Below, piece after piece: positions 1 to 8,491 of a stretch of 64,000 nucleotides of DNA. The translations under genes and the position numbers were made by a program. The notes under the pieces are model-generated. The model was not told the DNA's origin and did not search any database. It saw only the letters and a program-made list of their open reading frames with translations. The stretch is taken from contig JABTUM010000003.1 in NCBI GenBank assembly GCA_015075375.1, positions 248,001 to 312,000 of the forward strand. Reading direction: 5' to 3'. Positions within the stretch are counted from its first letter, which is position 1. Every line of letters starts with the position of its first letter. Origin of the DNA: Planctomycetota bacterium (GTDB taxonomy: Bacteria > Planctomycetota > SZUA-567 > H5-PLA8).

Positions 1-210
1 AATTTGCGCGTCAGAACGCGTGCGGTAAATCACGGCCACGTGCCGATCGAGCGCCATCGGCAACACGAACCCGCCATTATAATCGGTATGTTCGCCCAAA
101 AGATTCACACGGCCAGGCGCCAACGCCACACGCAGACGAGCGCGATTCTTGCCAAAGCAAGCTTCGTAGCGCTCTCGCAATGCGGCGCGCGTAGCCGCGT
201 CGAGTTTCAC
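1..210 (-). CDS. galK: Galactokinase, N-terminal 70 residues (runs off window)
   Basis: Phosphorylates galactose to galactose-1-phosphate in the Leloir pathway. Only the N-terminus is inside the window. Reverse translation from a GTG at 210 gives the galactokinase signature GRVNLLGEHTDYNGGF at about residues 43-58, which forms the sugar-binding segment of GHMP kinases. The GTG start overlaps the TGA of the upstream redoxin gene (GTGA, 207-210), and GGAGG lies a few bases upstream, so translation is probably coupled. Its place after a ribose/galactose-type ABC transporter on the same strand suggests sugar uptake followed by phosphorylation. Family call is firm; full length cannot be judged. 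Confidence 0.9.
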   Translation of the reverse strand, partial: MKLDAATRAALRERYEACFGKNRARLRVALAPGRVNLLGEHTDYNGGFVLPMALDRHVAVIYRTRSDAQI

Positions 211-1181
211 TTTCCCGCCTCCGGCTGCGTGGCCGCCTTACGATAGTCGGCAAGGATCTGTTCCATCTGCTCCCGAACTCGACCTTCTGGAGCGTTCGCG
301 GCGGCGGCTGTTTGCACTTCTACGGCATCTGAAAATCGGCCCAAGGCGAATAGTGCGCGAGCTTGGCTGATCTGCGCGGCGAGCAGTTTCCCGCCCGTTG
401 CGTCGTACGCCTGCTGCGCCGCCTTCGAAGCCAAATCCAGATCGCGAGATTTCAGCTTCGGGTCGATCAAGATGCCGTAGGCAAACCTGGCGAGCTGTTT
501 GGGGTTCTTCGCCAACCCTTCCATGAGCCGAACCCCCAGTTTGGCTGCTTTCTCGTGATCGCCGGCATACGCGGCATCGAAATAGGCGGGAACCTGTTTG
601 ATCGCTTGCTCCACCTTCTTGGCGGTATCGAGATCGTAGGTGCCTGCCAGCACCTGCGCGACGGTTTCGTCCAATCCATCCAAAGGGTGGCCGTGCCACA
701 CGATGCGATTCTTGGTGTCGACCACAAACGCTTGCGGAATGCTCCGTTCGCCGAAGGCAAGCATATACGCACGGCGTGTGCGGCTCCCTTCGTCGTGAGC
801 CATCCGAAATCCCAACTTATCGCCTTGCGCGGCCACAAAGGCTCGAAGCTTTTCGACGTCTTCGGCGCTAAATCCCAGCACTTCCAACCCCACCTCCGCA
901 TGTTGCCGCTGCAACTTCGTCAAAACCGGTACGGTATCCAACGACGGAGAGAATCCGGTCATCAAGAAAACCAGCACGCGCACCGGACGAACTCGCGCTC
1001 CCTCGATCGAAGGCGCCTCGCCGTTCAACCAAGCGGACGCATGCCACTCGGGAGCGGCATCGCCAAGCTCCAGTGGCTTTACGGCCGAATCTTCCGGTTC
1101 GCGTGGCACCTCTTGGGCCGAAATCGCCCCTGCCGCCAAGCAGACCATCCACCCAACTGCCCAACTCATCTGACGATGCAT
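207..1181 (-). CDS. Secreted redoxin-fold protein lacking active-site cysteines
   Basis: A 324-residue protein with an N-terminal signal peptide (hydrophobic segment about residues 5-22 ending in ISAQ). Residues about 38-185 look like the AhpC/TSA-redoxin branch of the thioredoxin fold, including the FVVDTKNRIVWHG strand pair typical of peroxiredoxin/TlpA proteins and a SIPQAFV cis-Pro segment. The loop that normally carries the catalytic Cys reads TGFSPSLD, and the only cysteine is in the signal peptide, so it cannot do thiol redox chemistry. The C-terminal 120 residues are alpha-helical and TPR-like. It overlaps galK by 4 bases. Role unknown; a binding or scaffold role in the periplasm is inference. 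Confidence 0.7.
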   Translation of the reverse strand: MHRQMSWAVGWMVCLAAGAISAQEVPREPEDSAVKPLELGDAAPEWHASAWLNGEAPSIEGARVRPVRVLVFLMTGFSPSLDTVPVLTKLQRQHAEVGLEVLGFSAEDVEKLRAFVAAQGDKLGFRMAHDEGSRTRRAYMLAFGERSIPQAFVVDTKNRIVWHGHPLDGLDETVAQVLAGTYDLDTAKKVEQAIKQVPAYFDAAYAGDHEKAAKLGVRLMEGLAKNPKQLARFAYGILIDPKLKSRDLDLASKAAQQAYDATGGKLLAAQISQARALFALGRFSDAVEVQTAAAANAPEGRVREQMEQILADYRKAATQPEAGK

Positions 1182-1255
1182 GAACGCGTCCTCAGGTTCT
1201 CAAACGGTTTACGAAAGTCATGCTAACGCCATATGGCTTTATGGAAAGCAACGCC

Positions 1256-1663
1256 TCAGCCGCCGGCCCATTCCAGCAGGATCCGTTCCATCTCTGAAGG
1301 AACCGGCATCACGCTAAGCCGGGAAATCTTCAACAGCGCGAACTCCTTAAAGCGCTTGTCGGCCTTGATCTGATCCAGTGCGATAGGTTTTGCGAAGTGC
1401 CGATCCGGGACGAGGTCGAAGACCACAAGCTTGGGGTCGCCTGCCTTGGGATCCGGATACGAGTCGCTAGTGGCCTTAGCCAAACCCACGATTCGCCGTT
1501 CCGCCCCGGTATGATAAACCCAAATGCGATCGTCTTTGCGTATCGCACGCATGTGAATCAGAGCAGTGTTGTTCTTAACGCCATCCCAGACGGCATGTTT
1601 GTCACGCATCAAGTCAGAATAGCTAAATGTACCCGGTTCGGTTTTTAGAAGCCATGATGCCAT
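1256..1663 (-). CDS. EVE domain-containing protein
   Basis: A 135-residue stand-alone EVE (PUA-like, thymocyte nuclear protein 1-like) domain. Visible family marks are WLLKTEP at residues 4-10, WDGVKNNTA at about 26-34, a VYHTG motif near 49-53 and the central DP..VVFDLVP stretch. EVE domains are known to bind modified bases in nucleic acids, with an aromatic cage; the bacterial single-domain forms are of uncertain physiological role. The length equals that of a single-domain family member. It lies 23 bases after the ABC ATPase gene, in the same transcription direction. Confidence 0.85.
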   Translation of the reverse strand: MASWLLKTEPGTFSYSDLMRDKHAVWDGVKNNTALIHMRAIRKDDRIWVYHTGAERRIVGLAKATSDSYPDPKAGDPKLVVFDLVPDRHFAKPIALDQIKADKRFKEFALLKISRLSVMPVPSEMERILLEWAGG

Positions 1664-1686
1664 GCTCGTCCCTTTCAGTTTTCGGC

Positions 1687-3183
1687 TTAGTCACTAAGCA
1701 CACCAGTCATGTGACGCAGCAGCAATTCCTGACTCGCTACAGCGCGGGGAATCTCGGCCACGATGCGGCCTTCGCGTAGTACCAGAATCCGCGTGGACAG
1801 ACTCATGATCTCGGGCAGCTCACTGGAGATCAATAGCACCGCGAGGCCTTCGCAGGCCAGCGAGTCGATAAGCGCGTGAATCTCGGCCTTGGCGCCCACA
1901 TCCACACCGCGCGTGGGTTCGTCCAAAATCAGAATCCGGCAGCCCGTAGCCAACCATTTAGCGAGTACCAGCTTCTGCTGGTTTCCACCGCTCAGACCTG
2001 CCGTTGGAAAATCCGGACTGGGGGCGCGCACCCGAAGCCGATCGAAATATCGCTTAATCAGGCTCCTTTCCTCGTCCAAACGTATCCAACCCGCGCGGGC
2101 AAGGGTGCGCAACAGCGGCAGCGTAACGTTCGCACCGGAAGGCAACGCGAGCACGAGTCCTTGACGCTTGCGGTCCTCTGGAACGAAGCCCATCCCCAAT
2201 TGCATCGCCTGCCCGGGCGTACGAATGCATACCTCGGCGCCAAGCACCGATACTTTTCCGGTCGCGCGAGGGTCGAGGCCGAAAAGAGCTTCGGCTACTT
2301 CGCTGCGGCCTGCACCGATCAATCCCGCCACACCCAATACCTCTCCTGCGTGCAAGGCAAAGCTCACGTTATTGAATTTCCCTGGACTCGACAGCTGTTC
2401 TACGTGGAGAGACTCTTGTCCGGTTACGGAAAGGAGATGGCGAGGCGCTTGCGCCGACACCTGCCGGCCGATCATGAGCCGAACGATCTCGTCCGGAGCG
2501 AGTTCACGTACTGAATGCGATGCTACGTGCTTGCCGTCGCGAAGGACGGAAACGGTATCGCAGACTTCAAAAATCTCTTCCATACGGTGCGAGACGTAAA
2601 CCGAGGTCACTCCGTGTTCGCGCAGCCGGCGTATCAAGTCCAGAAGCTTCTCGGTTTCGTGCCTCGAAAGGCTGCTCGTAGGCTCATCGAACACGATTAC
2701 GCGCGCGCCGCTTCCGACCGCCGCAGCGATCTGTACGAGTTGCCGCTGTCCCAACGCCAAAGCGCCCAGCGGTTGATCCACATCGATATCGGCTCCGATC
2801 GTGGCAAGCCGGTTTCTGGCAGATGCGCGCAAGGAGAGACGGTTCAAGAATGGACCTCGGCGCGGGAGATCCTCCAGGCAAAGGTTCTCGGCGACCGATA
2901 GATTTTCGCAGAAAGCCAGCTCTTGATGCACCATTCCGACGCCCGCGCGCAAGGCCTCGCGCGGCGACGCAAAGCGCACAGCCCGTCCGTCCAGCTCAAT
3001 CGATCCGCCGTCCGGTACGTGGATTCCAGCCAACAACTTTCCGAGTGTGCTCTTCCCCGCCCCATTCTCGCCACAGAGCGCATGCACCCGCCCCGCTTCG
3101 ATTTGAAGCGAGACGTCGTCCAACGCCAATACGCCGGGAAAGCGCTTGGTGACGTGGTTGAATCGGACCGCTGGCGCGGTCAC
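1687..3183 (-). CDS. Sugar ABC transporter ATP-binding protein (RbsA/MglA type)
   Basis: A 498-residue tandem ATPase that powers monosaccharide import. The N-terminal half has an intact Walker A (GENGAGKST, about 39-47), a degenerate signature (ALGQRQ) and a Walker B VIVFDEPTS. The C-terminal half has a modified Walker A (GLIGAGRSE), a strong signature LSGGNQQK and Walker B ILILDEPTRGVD. That asymmetry is normal in RbsA/MglA/XylG. It starts one base after the stop of the binding-protein gene, and the order permease - binding protein - ATPase forms one minus-strand operon. Substrate is not determined by sequence; the nearby galK makes galactose or a related sugar plausible. Confidence 0.93.
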   Translation of the reverse strand: MTAPAVRFNHVTKRFPGVLALDDVSLQIEAGRVHALCGENGAGKSTLGKLLAGIHVPDGGSIELDGRAVRFASPREALRAGVGMVHQELAFCENLSVAENLCLEDLPRRGPFLNRLSLRASARNRLATIGADIDVDQPLGALALGQRQLVQIAAAVGSGARVIVFDEPTSSLSRHETEKLLDLIRRLREHGVTSVYVSHRMEEIFEVCDTVSVLRDGKHVASHSVRELAPDEIVRLMIGRQVSAQAPRHLLSVTGQESLHVEQLSSPGKFNNVSFALHAGEVLGVAGLIGAGRSEVAEALFGLDPRATGKVSVLGAEVCIRTPGQAMQLGMGFVPEDRKRQGLVLALPSGANVTLPLLRTLARAGWIRLDEERSLIKRYFDRLRVRAPSPDFPTAGLSGGNQQKLVLAKWLATGCRILILDEPTRGVDVGAKAEIHALIDSLACEGLAVLLISSELPEIMSLSTRILVLREGRIVAEIPRAVASQELLLRHMTGVLSD

Positions 3184-3184
3184 G

Positions 3185-4219
3185 CTAGGGCGCCTTGAGC
3201 AGTGCAGGGGGCACGTCCGTAAAACCCCAATCCTTGAGTTGTTGCGCCCACGCGCCTAGGTTCTCTTTGGTTACACGGACGAGTTCCATACGGTTAAGCG
3301 CCGGGACTTCCTTCTTGTGATGCACCTTATCGACGATGATTTGAACGGATTCGTATCCCCACTTGTACGTCGGCTGGGCCAGAAGCACGGGCGCTATACC
3401 CCGTTCGACATAAGGCAGCATGGCGGGCAATGCATCGACGCTGACGACTTTGATGCGTTCAGGATTCAGATCGCCCAGCAACGAAGGGTTCAACAAGGCC
3501 CAGCCACCGATCATGGCCCAACCGGCCAGATCGGGATACGCCTGCATCACGGAGGTCACCTTCTTCGCGGCTTCTTGGGGTGTCTCCTCGTGGTAATAGG
3601 TATCCACTATCTCGATACCAGGAAAATTCTTCGCTTCTTCGCGGACCCCCTGCGCGCGCTTCTGCAAATTCGGCGCATTTTGATTGCCTGCCAGAATCGC
3701 GATCTTGCCCTTGCCTCCAAGCTGCGTGGCCAACTCCTTCATCACCTGCTGGCCGGTTTCGATATCGTCCACGCCATAATAGGCAAATCGCTTGGAATCA
3801 GGCGCGTCGCTGTCGAAGGTCATCACCTGCACCCCTCGGCCAACGGCATCGTTGATTGCGCCGGTTACTTTCCCAGCATCGCTGCACGAAATCAGAACCG
3901 CTTGCGCACCTTGATTTACCGCTTGCGCGATCCGCTGGGCTTGGACCTGCCCGTCTTCGCTGGGCGGTGTCAGGATCTCTACATGGATCACCAGGCCTTG
4001 CTTCTCGCCGAGTTCCTTCGCGGCGTCCAAGGCGCCTTGGTGTGCGGAAGAGAATACGGGGTTGGCGCTGGCCTTTGCGATCATCGCGATGCGCAAGCCA
4101 CCGTCGTTCGCGGCTGGTTTTACACCGTCCGCCACGGGCGCCGGCTTACTGGAGCCGCCGCATCCGGTCAAAACAAAAAGCCATACGGCCGCGCATAGTA
4201 CACTCCCTGTTCGCATCAT
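3185..4219 (-). CDS. Sugar-binding lipoprotein of ABC transporter (RbsB-like)
   Basis: A 344-residue type-1 periplasmic sugar-binding protein. The N-terminus is a lipoprotein signal peptide with lipobox LTGC (Cys about residue 20) followed by a short Ser/Pro linker. The mature part has two Rossmann-like lobes with the family's RIAMIAKASANPVF start, a VLISCSDAG strand-loop and the hinge-region GWAMIGGWAL. It starts with ATGATG overlapping the permease stop (4216-4219), so translational coupling is likely. It delivers a monosaccharide to the cognate permease; specificity unknown. Confidence 0.9.
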   Translation of the reverse strand: MMRTGSVLCAAVWLFVLTGCGGSSKPAPVADGVKPAANDGGLRIAMIAKASANPVFSSAHQGALDAAKELGEKQGLVIHVEILTPPSEDGQVQAQRIAQAVNQGAQAVLISCSDAGKVTGAINDAVGRGVQVMTFDSDAPDSKRFAYYGVDDIETGQQVMKELATQLGGKGKIAILAGNQNAPNLQKRAQGVREEAKNFPGIEIVDTYYHEETPQEAAKKVTSVMQAYPDLAGWAMIGGWALLNPSLLGDLNPERIKVVSVDALPAMLPYVERGIAPVLLAQPTYKWGYESVQIIVDKVHHKKEVPALNRMELVRVTKENLGAWAQQLKDWGFTDVPPALLKAP

Positions 4220-5289
4220 GTTTCGCTCCTCGACTCAACAGTGCTTGAGGCCCGAACCGCCTGCGCGGCCAGCGCAAGCCGGCGAGCCGACAGATCGGTC
4301 TTCAGCCGGTCCAAAAAAACTGCCAGTACAATCGCAAGACCCACGACGATCCATTCGAACTGCGGATTAAACTGAAGGATAACGATCGATTGCCGGATAA
4401 GGGCGATCAGGAGCGCACCCAGCATCGCACCGACGATACTCCCCCGCCCCCCATTGAGGCTCACGCCCCCTACCACGGCGCTGGCGATCACGTAGAGTTC
4501 ATAACCGCTGCCGTCGATGCAACTGGCCGATCCGTAATAGCTGCTGCCCAGAAATGCCGCAATGCCCGCCGCCCACCCCGATAGAGCGTACACGCTGATC
4601 AGAATTCGGTTGATGGGTAGGCCGGAATAGCGTGCCGCTTCCATATTGCCGCCCACCGCATAATTGTGACGACCCCAAACGGTGCGATTGAGATACAGCG
4701 CACCCGTAGCCGTTATCAGAACCATCGCGAGCAGCGGAACCGGATGCAGCGTATCGGAAAGCCCCAGGCTTGCTTTCGCCGCGCGCGTTTGAGCTTCCGG
4801 TACGACCAAGGTCGCCGCACCGCTCATGACAAAGGCGACACCGCGAAAGATCCACATGGTTCCCAGGGTTACTACGAATGGATGTACGCGCAGGCCGACG
4901 ACCATGGCTCCATTAAGCACACCACAGAAGATGCCAATCCCGGCGCAAATCCCCAACGAAACCACGACGGATAACCCGCCATCGATCTGAAGCGCGCGCA
5001 ACGCCATTGCGCCGCCCACACCGGCCAAAGCGTAAGTCGCACCCACCGACAGATCGATGCCCGCACTGATAATCACCAGAGATGCACCGGCGGCCATAAT
5101 CGCGAAGAAGCTCGCTTGCGTCGCCGTTTCCATCAGGGTCGCGGCATTGAGGAGTTTATTGTATTCCTCGCCCGTGAAGGGGTTGCGCGCATTTCCCGCC
5201 AGGAGAGCCACAACGCTGCCCAGCAACAATAGGACCATCACCAGTCCGGCCTGCTGGCTATGAAACAGATTTCGAGCGATGCGAAACAT
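4216..5289 (-). CDS. Sugar ABC transporter permease (RbsC/MglC type)
   Basis: A 357-residue integral membrane permease with about ten hydrophobic segments and the RbsC-family ISAGIDLSVGATYAL and GYELYVIASAVVGG motifs. The start is taken as the ATG at 5289 (MFRIARNLF), where the family N-terminus begins; an open frame extends upstream to 5565 but encodes Arg/Gly-rich residues antisense to nothing conserved and overlaps pncA. First gene of the transporter operon, 86 bases after pncA. The membrane partner of the tandem ATPase and the binding lipoprotein. Confidence 0.9.
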   Translation of the reverse strand: MFRIARNLFHSQQAGLVMVLLLLGSVVALLAGNARNPFTGEEYNKLLNAATLMETATQASFFAIMAAGASLVIISAGIDLSVGATYALAGVGGAMALRALQIDGGLSVVVSLGICAGIGIFCGVLNGAMVVGLRVHPFVVTLGTMWIFRGVAFVMSGAATLVVPEAQTRAAKASLGLSDTLHPVPLLAMVLITATGALYLNRTVWGRHNYAVGGNMEAARYSGLPINRILISVYALSGWAAGIAAFLGSSYYGSASCIDGSGYELYVIASAVVGGVSLNGGRGSIVGAMLGALLIALIRQSIVILQFNPQFEWIVVGLAIVLAVFLDRLKTDLSARRLALAAQAVRASSTVESRSET

Positions 5290-5375
5290 GGGCGATAAAG
5301 GTAGCGCGAGCGGCCACCGGCATCCAGGGCCGTTGGGCGCTCGCGCATGGGCTGCCGAGAACCAAGAAGGTATTT

Positions 5376-5960
5376 CTAGGCGGCCAGATCCGATACCTGG
5401 ACAACCTTCACGCCTCCCGCATGCATTTCGGCCAATGCCTGTTCCACCGTACCTGCGGGAATGTTCACCCCGCGGCAGGCATCGGCGATAACCCACGTTT
5501 CGAAGCCCGCGCGCGCAGCGTCCAGCGCGGTGGCTTTGACGCAGTAATCCGTCGCGAGCCCGCATACGTAAACGCGCTTCACCTCCCGGGCGCGCAGCAG
5601 CTTGGCAAGATCCGTATCCTGGAATCCGCTGTAGGCTTCCAGGTCGCGCCGGGTCCCCTTACGAACGCTGAGCGTACCGGGCGGAAGCGCCAGTTGGGCA
5701 TGCAACGCGGCGCCGGCCGTGCCCGCCACGCAGTGCTTCGGCCAGCTCTTGTCGACGAACTTGGGCTCCGCAGCGAAACTGGCGTGATCTTCGGGATGCC
5801 AATCCTGGGTAGTGACCACGACGGCGAACCGCGGGATCAAGGCATTGATCGCGGGAACCACGGCATCGCCTTCGGGTACGGCCAGTGTCCCGCCAGGACA
5901 AAAGTCGTTCTGGACATCGACAATCACCAGTGCGGCGTCCTTCAGAAGTTCAGCGGTCAT
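5376..5960 (-). CDS. pncA: Nicotinamidase
   Basis: Hydrolyses nicotinamide to nicotinic acid, the first step of the Preiss-Handler salvage route completed by pncB and nadE 8 kb away. The catalytic triad is intact: D15 in VIVDVQNDF, K101 in RKGTRRD and the nucleophile C140 in GLATDYCVKAT. The metal-binding set D53, H55 (QDWHPEDH) and H76 is visible. An in-frame ATG lies at 5969, but it directly abuts the GGGAGG Shine-Dalgarno; the ATG at 5960 has proper 9-base spacing and is preferred. An NrtR-type palindrome lies 20-40 bases upstream, between this gene and the E1 gene stop. Confidence 0.93.
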   Translation of the reverse strand: MTAELLKDAALVIVDVQNDFCPGGTLAVPEGDAVVPAINALIPRFAVVVTTQDWHPEDHASFAAEPKFVDKSWPKHCVAGTAGAALHAQLALPPGTLSVRKGTRRDLEAYSGFQDTDLAKLLRAREVKRVYVCGLATDYCVKATALDAARAGFETWVIADACRGVNIPAGTVEQALAEMHAGGVKVVQVSDLAA

Positions 5961-5980
5961 GGTCGTCATCCTCCCTTAGT

Positions 5981-5999
5981 TAGTGTTTACTATACACTA
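5981..5999 (-). promoter_or_regulatory. NrtR-type operator upstream of pncA
   Basis: TAGTGTTTACTATACACTA is a 19-bp inverted repeat (TAGTGT-N7-ACACTA). The same architecture recurs at 12490-12508 and 17304-17322, each time ahead of genes linked to NAD. A Nudix-related repressor NrtR is encoded at 14915-15604. Here the site sits in the 40-base gap between the E1 gene and pncA, so it would regulate pncA and the genes after it separately from the upstream operon. Assignment to NrtR is inference from recurrence and context. Confidence 0.75.
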
Positions 6000-6000
6000 T

Positions 6001-7518
6001 TTAAGCTCCTGCGGCCAGTTCTTTGCCGGAATCCGACCGTTTTTCCGGCAACCATTCTCGGCCACAGACCGAGCAACGCTCTCCCGGCGCCGCACCTACG
6101 ATGTCCTCCACACCAAAGGTGACCAGCTTGCCTGGGCAATCGATGCCGTAGGCCCAATGGCCGCGGACGTCGCGTTCGGCGTGATTCGCTCCCAACCAAC
6201 ATGTGCGTTCTTGTCCAAGCGTCTCGCTCAGCCATGGTGCGCGCTCGGAAGGAGGCTTCAACAATTCCAGCCCGGCGCGCGCCAGCGCCTGGGCGCAATA
6301 TCCGGAGTCCAGCACGGTGGCAGGTTCGGCGTTGAGTTCGCCCGGACGCCATGTCGGATCGTAGCGAGCGTGCTGCTCGGGCGTCAGAGAAGGCGCCGGC
6401 CCGGTGTGAACTTGCTCGCGCAAACAATGAAAGCACGGGCCATTCGCGCCATCAACCAGGATGAGTTCGAAGAATCGTGCGCGCGCATAGCAGCGCGCCG
6501 CGACGTGGCGAATCCCGCGCTTCCGCAGCGCCACGGCCATGGCGTATTCGGCGCCGGTGCCGGTCGTGAGGATCGCCAGATCCGGCCGAAATCGGTCCAG
6601 CAGATCGCCGAATTTTCGAATGCCGTCCGGCGTATCCTCTTCTGCCCGCATGAGCGCTTGGGTATGTGCGCCGTAACGTGCCAGGCGCTCAGCTAGCGCC
6701 TCGGCTTTCCAGCGTCCCACCTCATTCGGCTCATACGCTTGGCGCACGAGGTTTTCCAAGTCAACCCGCTCGGGATCGCTGAGGATCAAGGCCTCTACGT
6801 ACGGAGCCAAAGATTCCGCGGCGATGCTGCCCAGCGACCCGCAGCCCACCACAAGCACGCGTCCCCGCCGGGAGACAGGTTTCCCCGATTCGTCGGCAGG
6901 TTGAGCTTTAATCCAATCGTCGGCAGCTTCCCGCTCGAAGCCTCGAATCCACCAAGGCCAGCGTGCATGGCCGAAAAGGACGCTGGTTCGTGGAGAACAC
7001 AGCAACAATCGCGCTTCGGCCGGTTCATGTGGCGAGCCGCGCAAGAGTTCTGCACGGGTCAACGCGGCCAATCGATTGATCGCTTCGGGTGAAACGGGCT
7101 CCTCGTTCTCCGCACGTTCCACTGTGGGCCATGCTTCATAGGCCGGGATTGCATCGATTCGCGCGCGAACGGCTCGGTTTGCAGGGAGGATGGTGAGCCT
7201 CAAAACCGGCGCAGGTGACCGAAAACCTACAGGGGCTTCCGAATCCGCCACCACGATCCGCGCCTTCTCGAGCGTTTCGAAGTTCCAGCGATCTTCCCAC
7301 GGATTCTGCGCCCGAAGAAGTTCCGGCAAGGCTTCGGCGCCCGGACCGATGGCGAAGCTCCTGACCCCACAGCGAGCCAGCAGCAAAGCGGTCTCCAATG
7401 CACTTTCGCCGCCGCAGACTCCCAGAACCTTGTTATCGAATGCCGGACCGTACAGCGGCGCCACACGCTTGTAGTACGCATCGCGGTTCTGGTTGGCATC
7501 GAGAATGGGATCCACCAT
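6001..7518 (-). CDS. E1-like ubiquitin-activating (ThiF family) protein
   Basis: A 505-residue ThiF/MoeB/E1-superfamily protein expected to adenylate the C-terminus of a ubiquitin-like modifier. Residues about 219-345 are the active adenylation domain: VLVVGCGSLGS (221-231) for ATP, LSDPERVDLENLVRQ (247-260) with the Asp and Arg residues used for catalysis. Cysteine pairs at C362/C365 (PCFHC) and C482/C485 (CSVC) would bind zinc as in other E1s; C343, C408, C440 or C461 could be the thioester cysteine. Residues about 28-110 look like a second, degenerate Rossmann unit (VLGVCGGESALETALLLARC), recalling the inactive half of eukaryotic E1. Strong AAAGGAG ahead of the ATG. Last gene of the conjugation operon. 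Confidence 0.85.
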   Translation of the reverse strand: MVDPILDANQNRDAYYKRVAPLYGPAFDNKVLGVCGGESALETALLLARCGVRSFAIGPGAEALPELLRAQNPWEDRWNFETLEKARIVVADSEAPVGFRSPAPVLRLTILPANRAVRARIDAIPAYEAWPTVERAENEEPVSPEAINRLAALTRAELLRGSPHEPAEARLLLCSPRTSVLFGHARWPWWIRGFEREAADDWIKAQPADESGKPVSRRGRVLVVGCGSLGSIAAESLAPYVEALILSDPERVDLENLVRQAYEPNEVGRWKAEALAERLARYGAHTQALMRAEEDTPDGIRKFGDLLDRFRPDLAILTTGTGAEYAMAVALRKRGIRHVAARCYARARFFELILVDGANGPCFHCLREQVHTGPAPSLTPEQHARYDPTWRPGELNAEPATVLDSGYCAQALARAGLELLKPPSERAPWLSETLGQERTCWLGANHAERDVRGHWAYGIDCPGKLVTFGVEDIVGAAPGERCSVCGREWLPEKRSDSGKELAAGA

Positions 7519-7548
7519 GTTGATGCTCCTTTGCGTAAAGCCAACCGA

Positions 7549-8463
7549 TCAGCTCGCCCGATTCAGTCCCGGCTGAATGTTGCATGCCGGTAAAGCGCTC
7601 CAATCTTGAATCTCTTCGCGCTGCCACGCTTCTTGCTCAAGCCAGAAGCGAACGCCCGGATCCTGCGGATAGCCCGGCGGCAGTGCAAACACGGCCGTCA
7701 CCGGATCTCCCAGGCGAATACGCGTCCAACCCAGTGGCAAACGGTCCACGCGCATGGCTCCACCATGGCTTGCACGCCAAACCGCTTCCAGGGCCGCACC
7801 TTCAGGCGTCTGAAAAAACGGCGCCTTTGCCAGCCTCGCCATGGTGCCGCTCGCGGCCGGCAAGGCCGCCAAACCCAAGTCGATTATGCGATCGCCGTCT
7901 TTGCTTCCAAAACAATGCAACGCCCAGCGTGCGCCGCCACGGCCCTGCACCGCAATGAAGGTGAAGCCCGCATCCAAACCCAGGGCGCGGTTGTAAGCGA
8001 GGCATGGCGCCAAATGCTCCACGCGGTCGATCCCGCTGGGCCGTGTCCCGCCTACATCAAACGGATGCGAATGCCCCCGCGCGAGTACCTCGAGCCGTCC
8101 GTATCGGTGCAGGGCGGTATCCAATAGCGCATCGAAGCGGTTTTGAATACCGGCACCGTCGCGGAAGCGTATGCGCGCGGCGCTGGCTTCGACCCAAGCA
8201 TCGGGCAAGCGAAGCGCTCGCACGACGACGACGGCAGCCAAATCCTCTAGGGATGTGCGTTCCATCCGTGGAACACGCACGCACCCGGCTCGGTACTTCA
8301 AGGCGCAAAGCGGAACGAATACCGCTTCACGCGGACTGCGGCCAAGCCGCCGGCCCTCCTCGGCCGCGCGGTCCAATTCACACGTCACGGCGCTCCAGGC
8401 TTCTGGAAGCACCACGACCAGCGGTCGATGTGCTTCGTCGCGGGCGGCGGGTTCGCTTTGCAT
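7549..8463 (-). CDS. JAB1/MPN-type (JAMM) metalloprotease
   Basis: A 304-residue protein with a JAMM zinc motif: H131-S-H133-P, S143 and D146, with E46 as the probable catalytic glutamate. JAB proteases in bacterial ubiquitin-like operons trim the modifier C-terminus or remove it from targets. Residues about 230-290 contain LPPGYPQDPG, which resembles the core of prokaryotic E2 families but has no equivalent cysteine; this may be a second, inactive domain. The ATG at 8463 is preceded by GGGAGG; an in-frame extension to 8544 overlaps the E2 gene and is not used. It lies 28 bases after the E2 gene and 30 before the E1 gene. Confidence 0.75.
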   Translation of the reverse strand: MQSEPAARDEAHRPLVVVLPEAWSAVTCELDRAAEEGRRLGRSPREAVFVPLCALKYRAGCVRVPRMERTSLEDLAAVVVVRALRLPDAWVEASAARIRFRDGAGIQNRFDALLDTALHRYGRLEVLARGHSHPFDVGGTRPSGIDRVEHLAPCLAYNRALGLDAGFTFIAVQGRGGARWALHCFGSKDGDRIIDLGLAALPAASGTMARLAKAPFFQTPEGAALEAVWRASHGGAMRVDRLPLGWTRIRLGDPVTAVFALPPGYPQDPGVRFWLEQEAWQREEIQDWSALPACNIQPGLNRAS

Positions 8464-8491
8464 GACCGTTTCCTCCCTGCAATTCGTTGAG

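Noticed and set aside
4390..5565. 92-residue N-terminal extension of the sugar permease up to 5565
   Set aside because: The extension overlaps pncA, is Arg/Gly-rich and unlike RbsC proteins; the family N-terminus begins at 5289.
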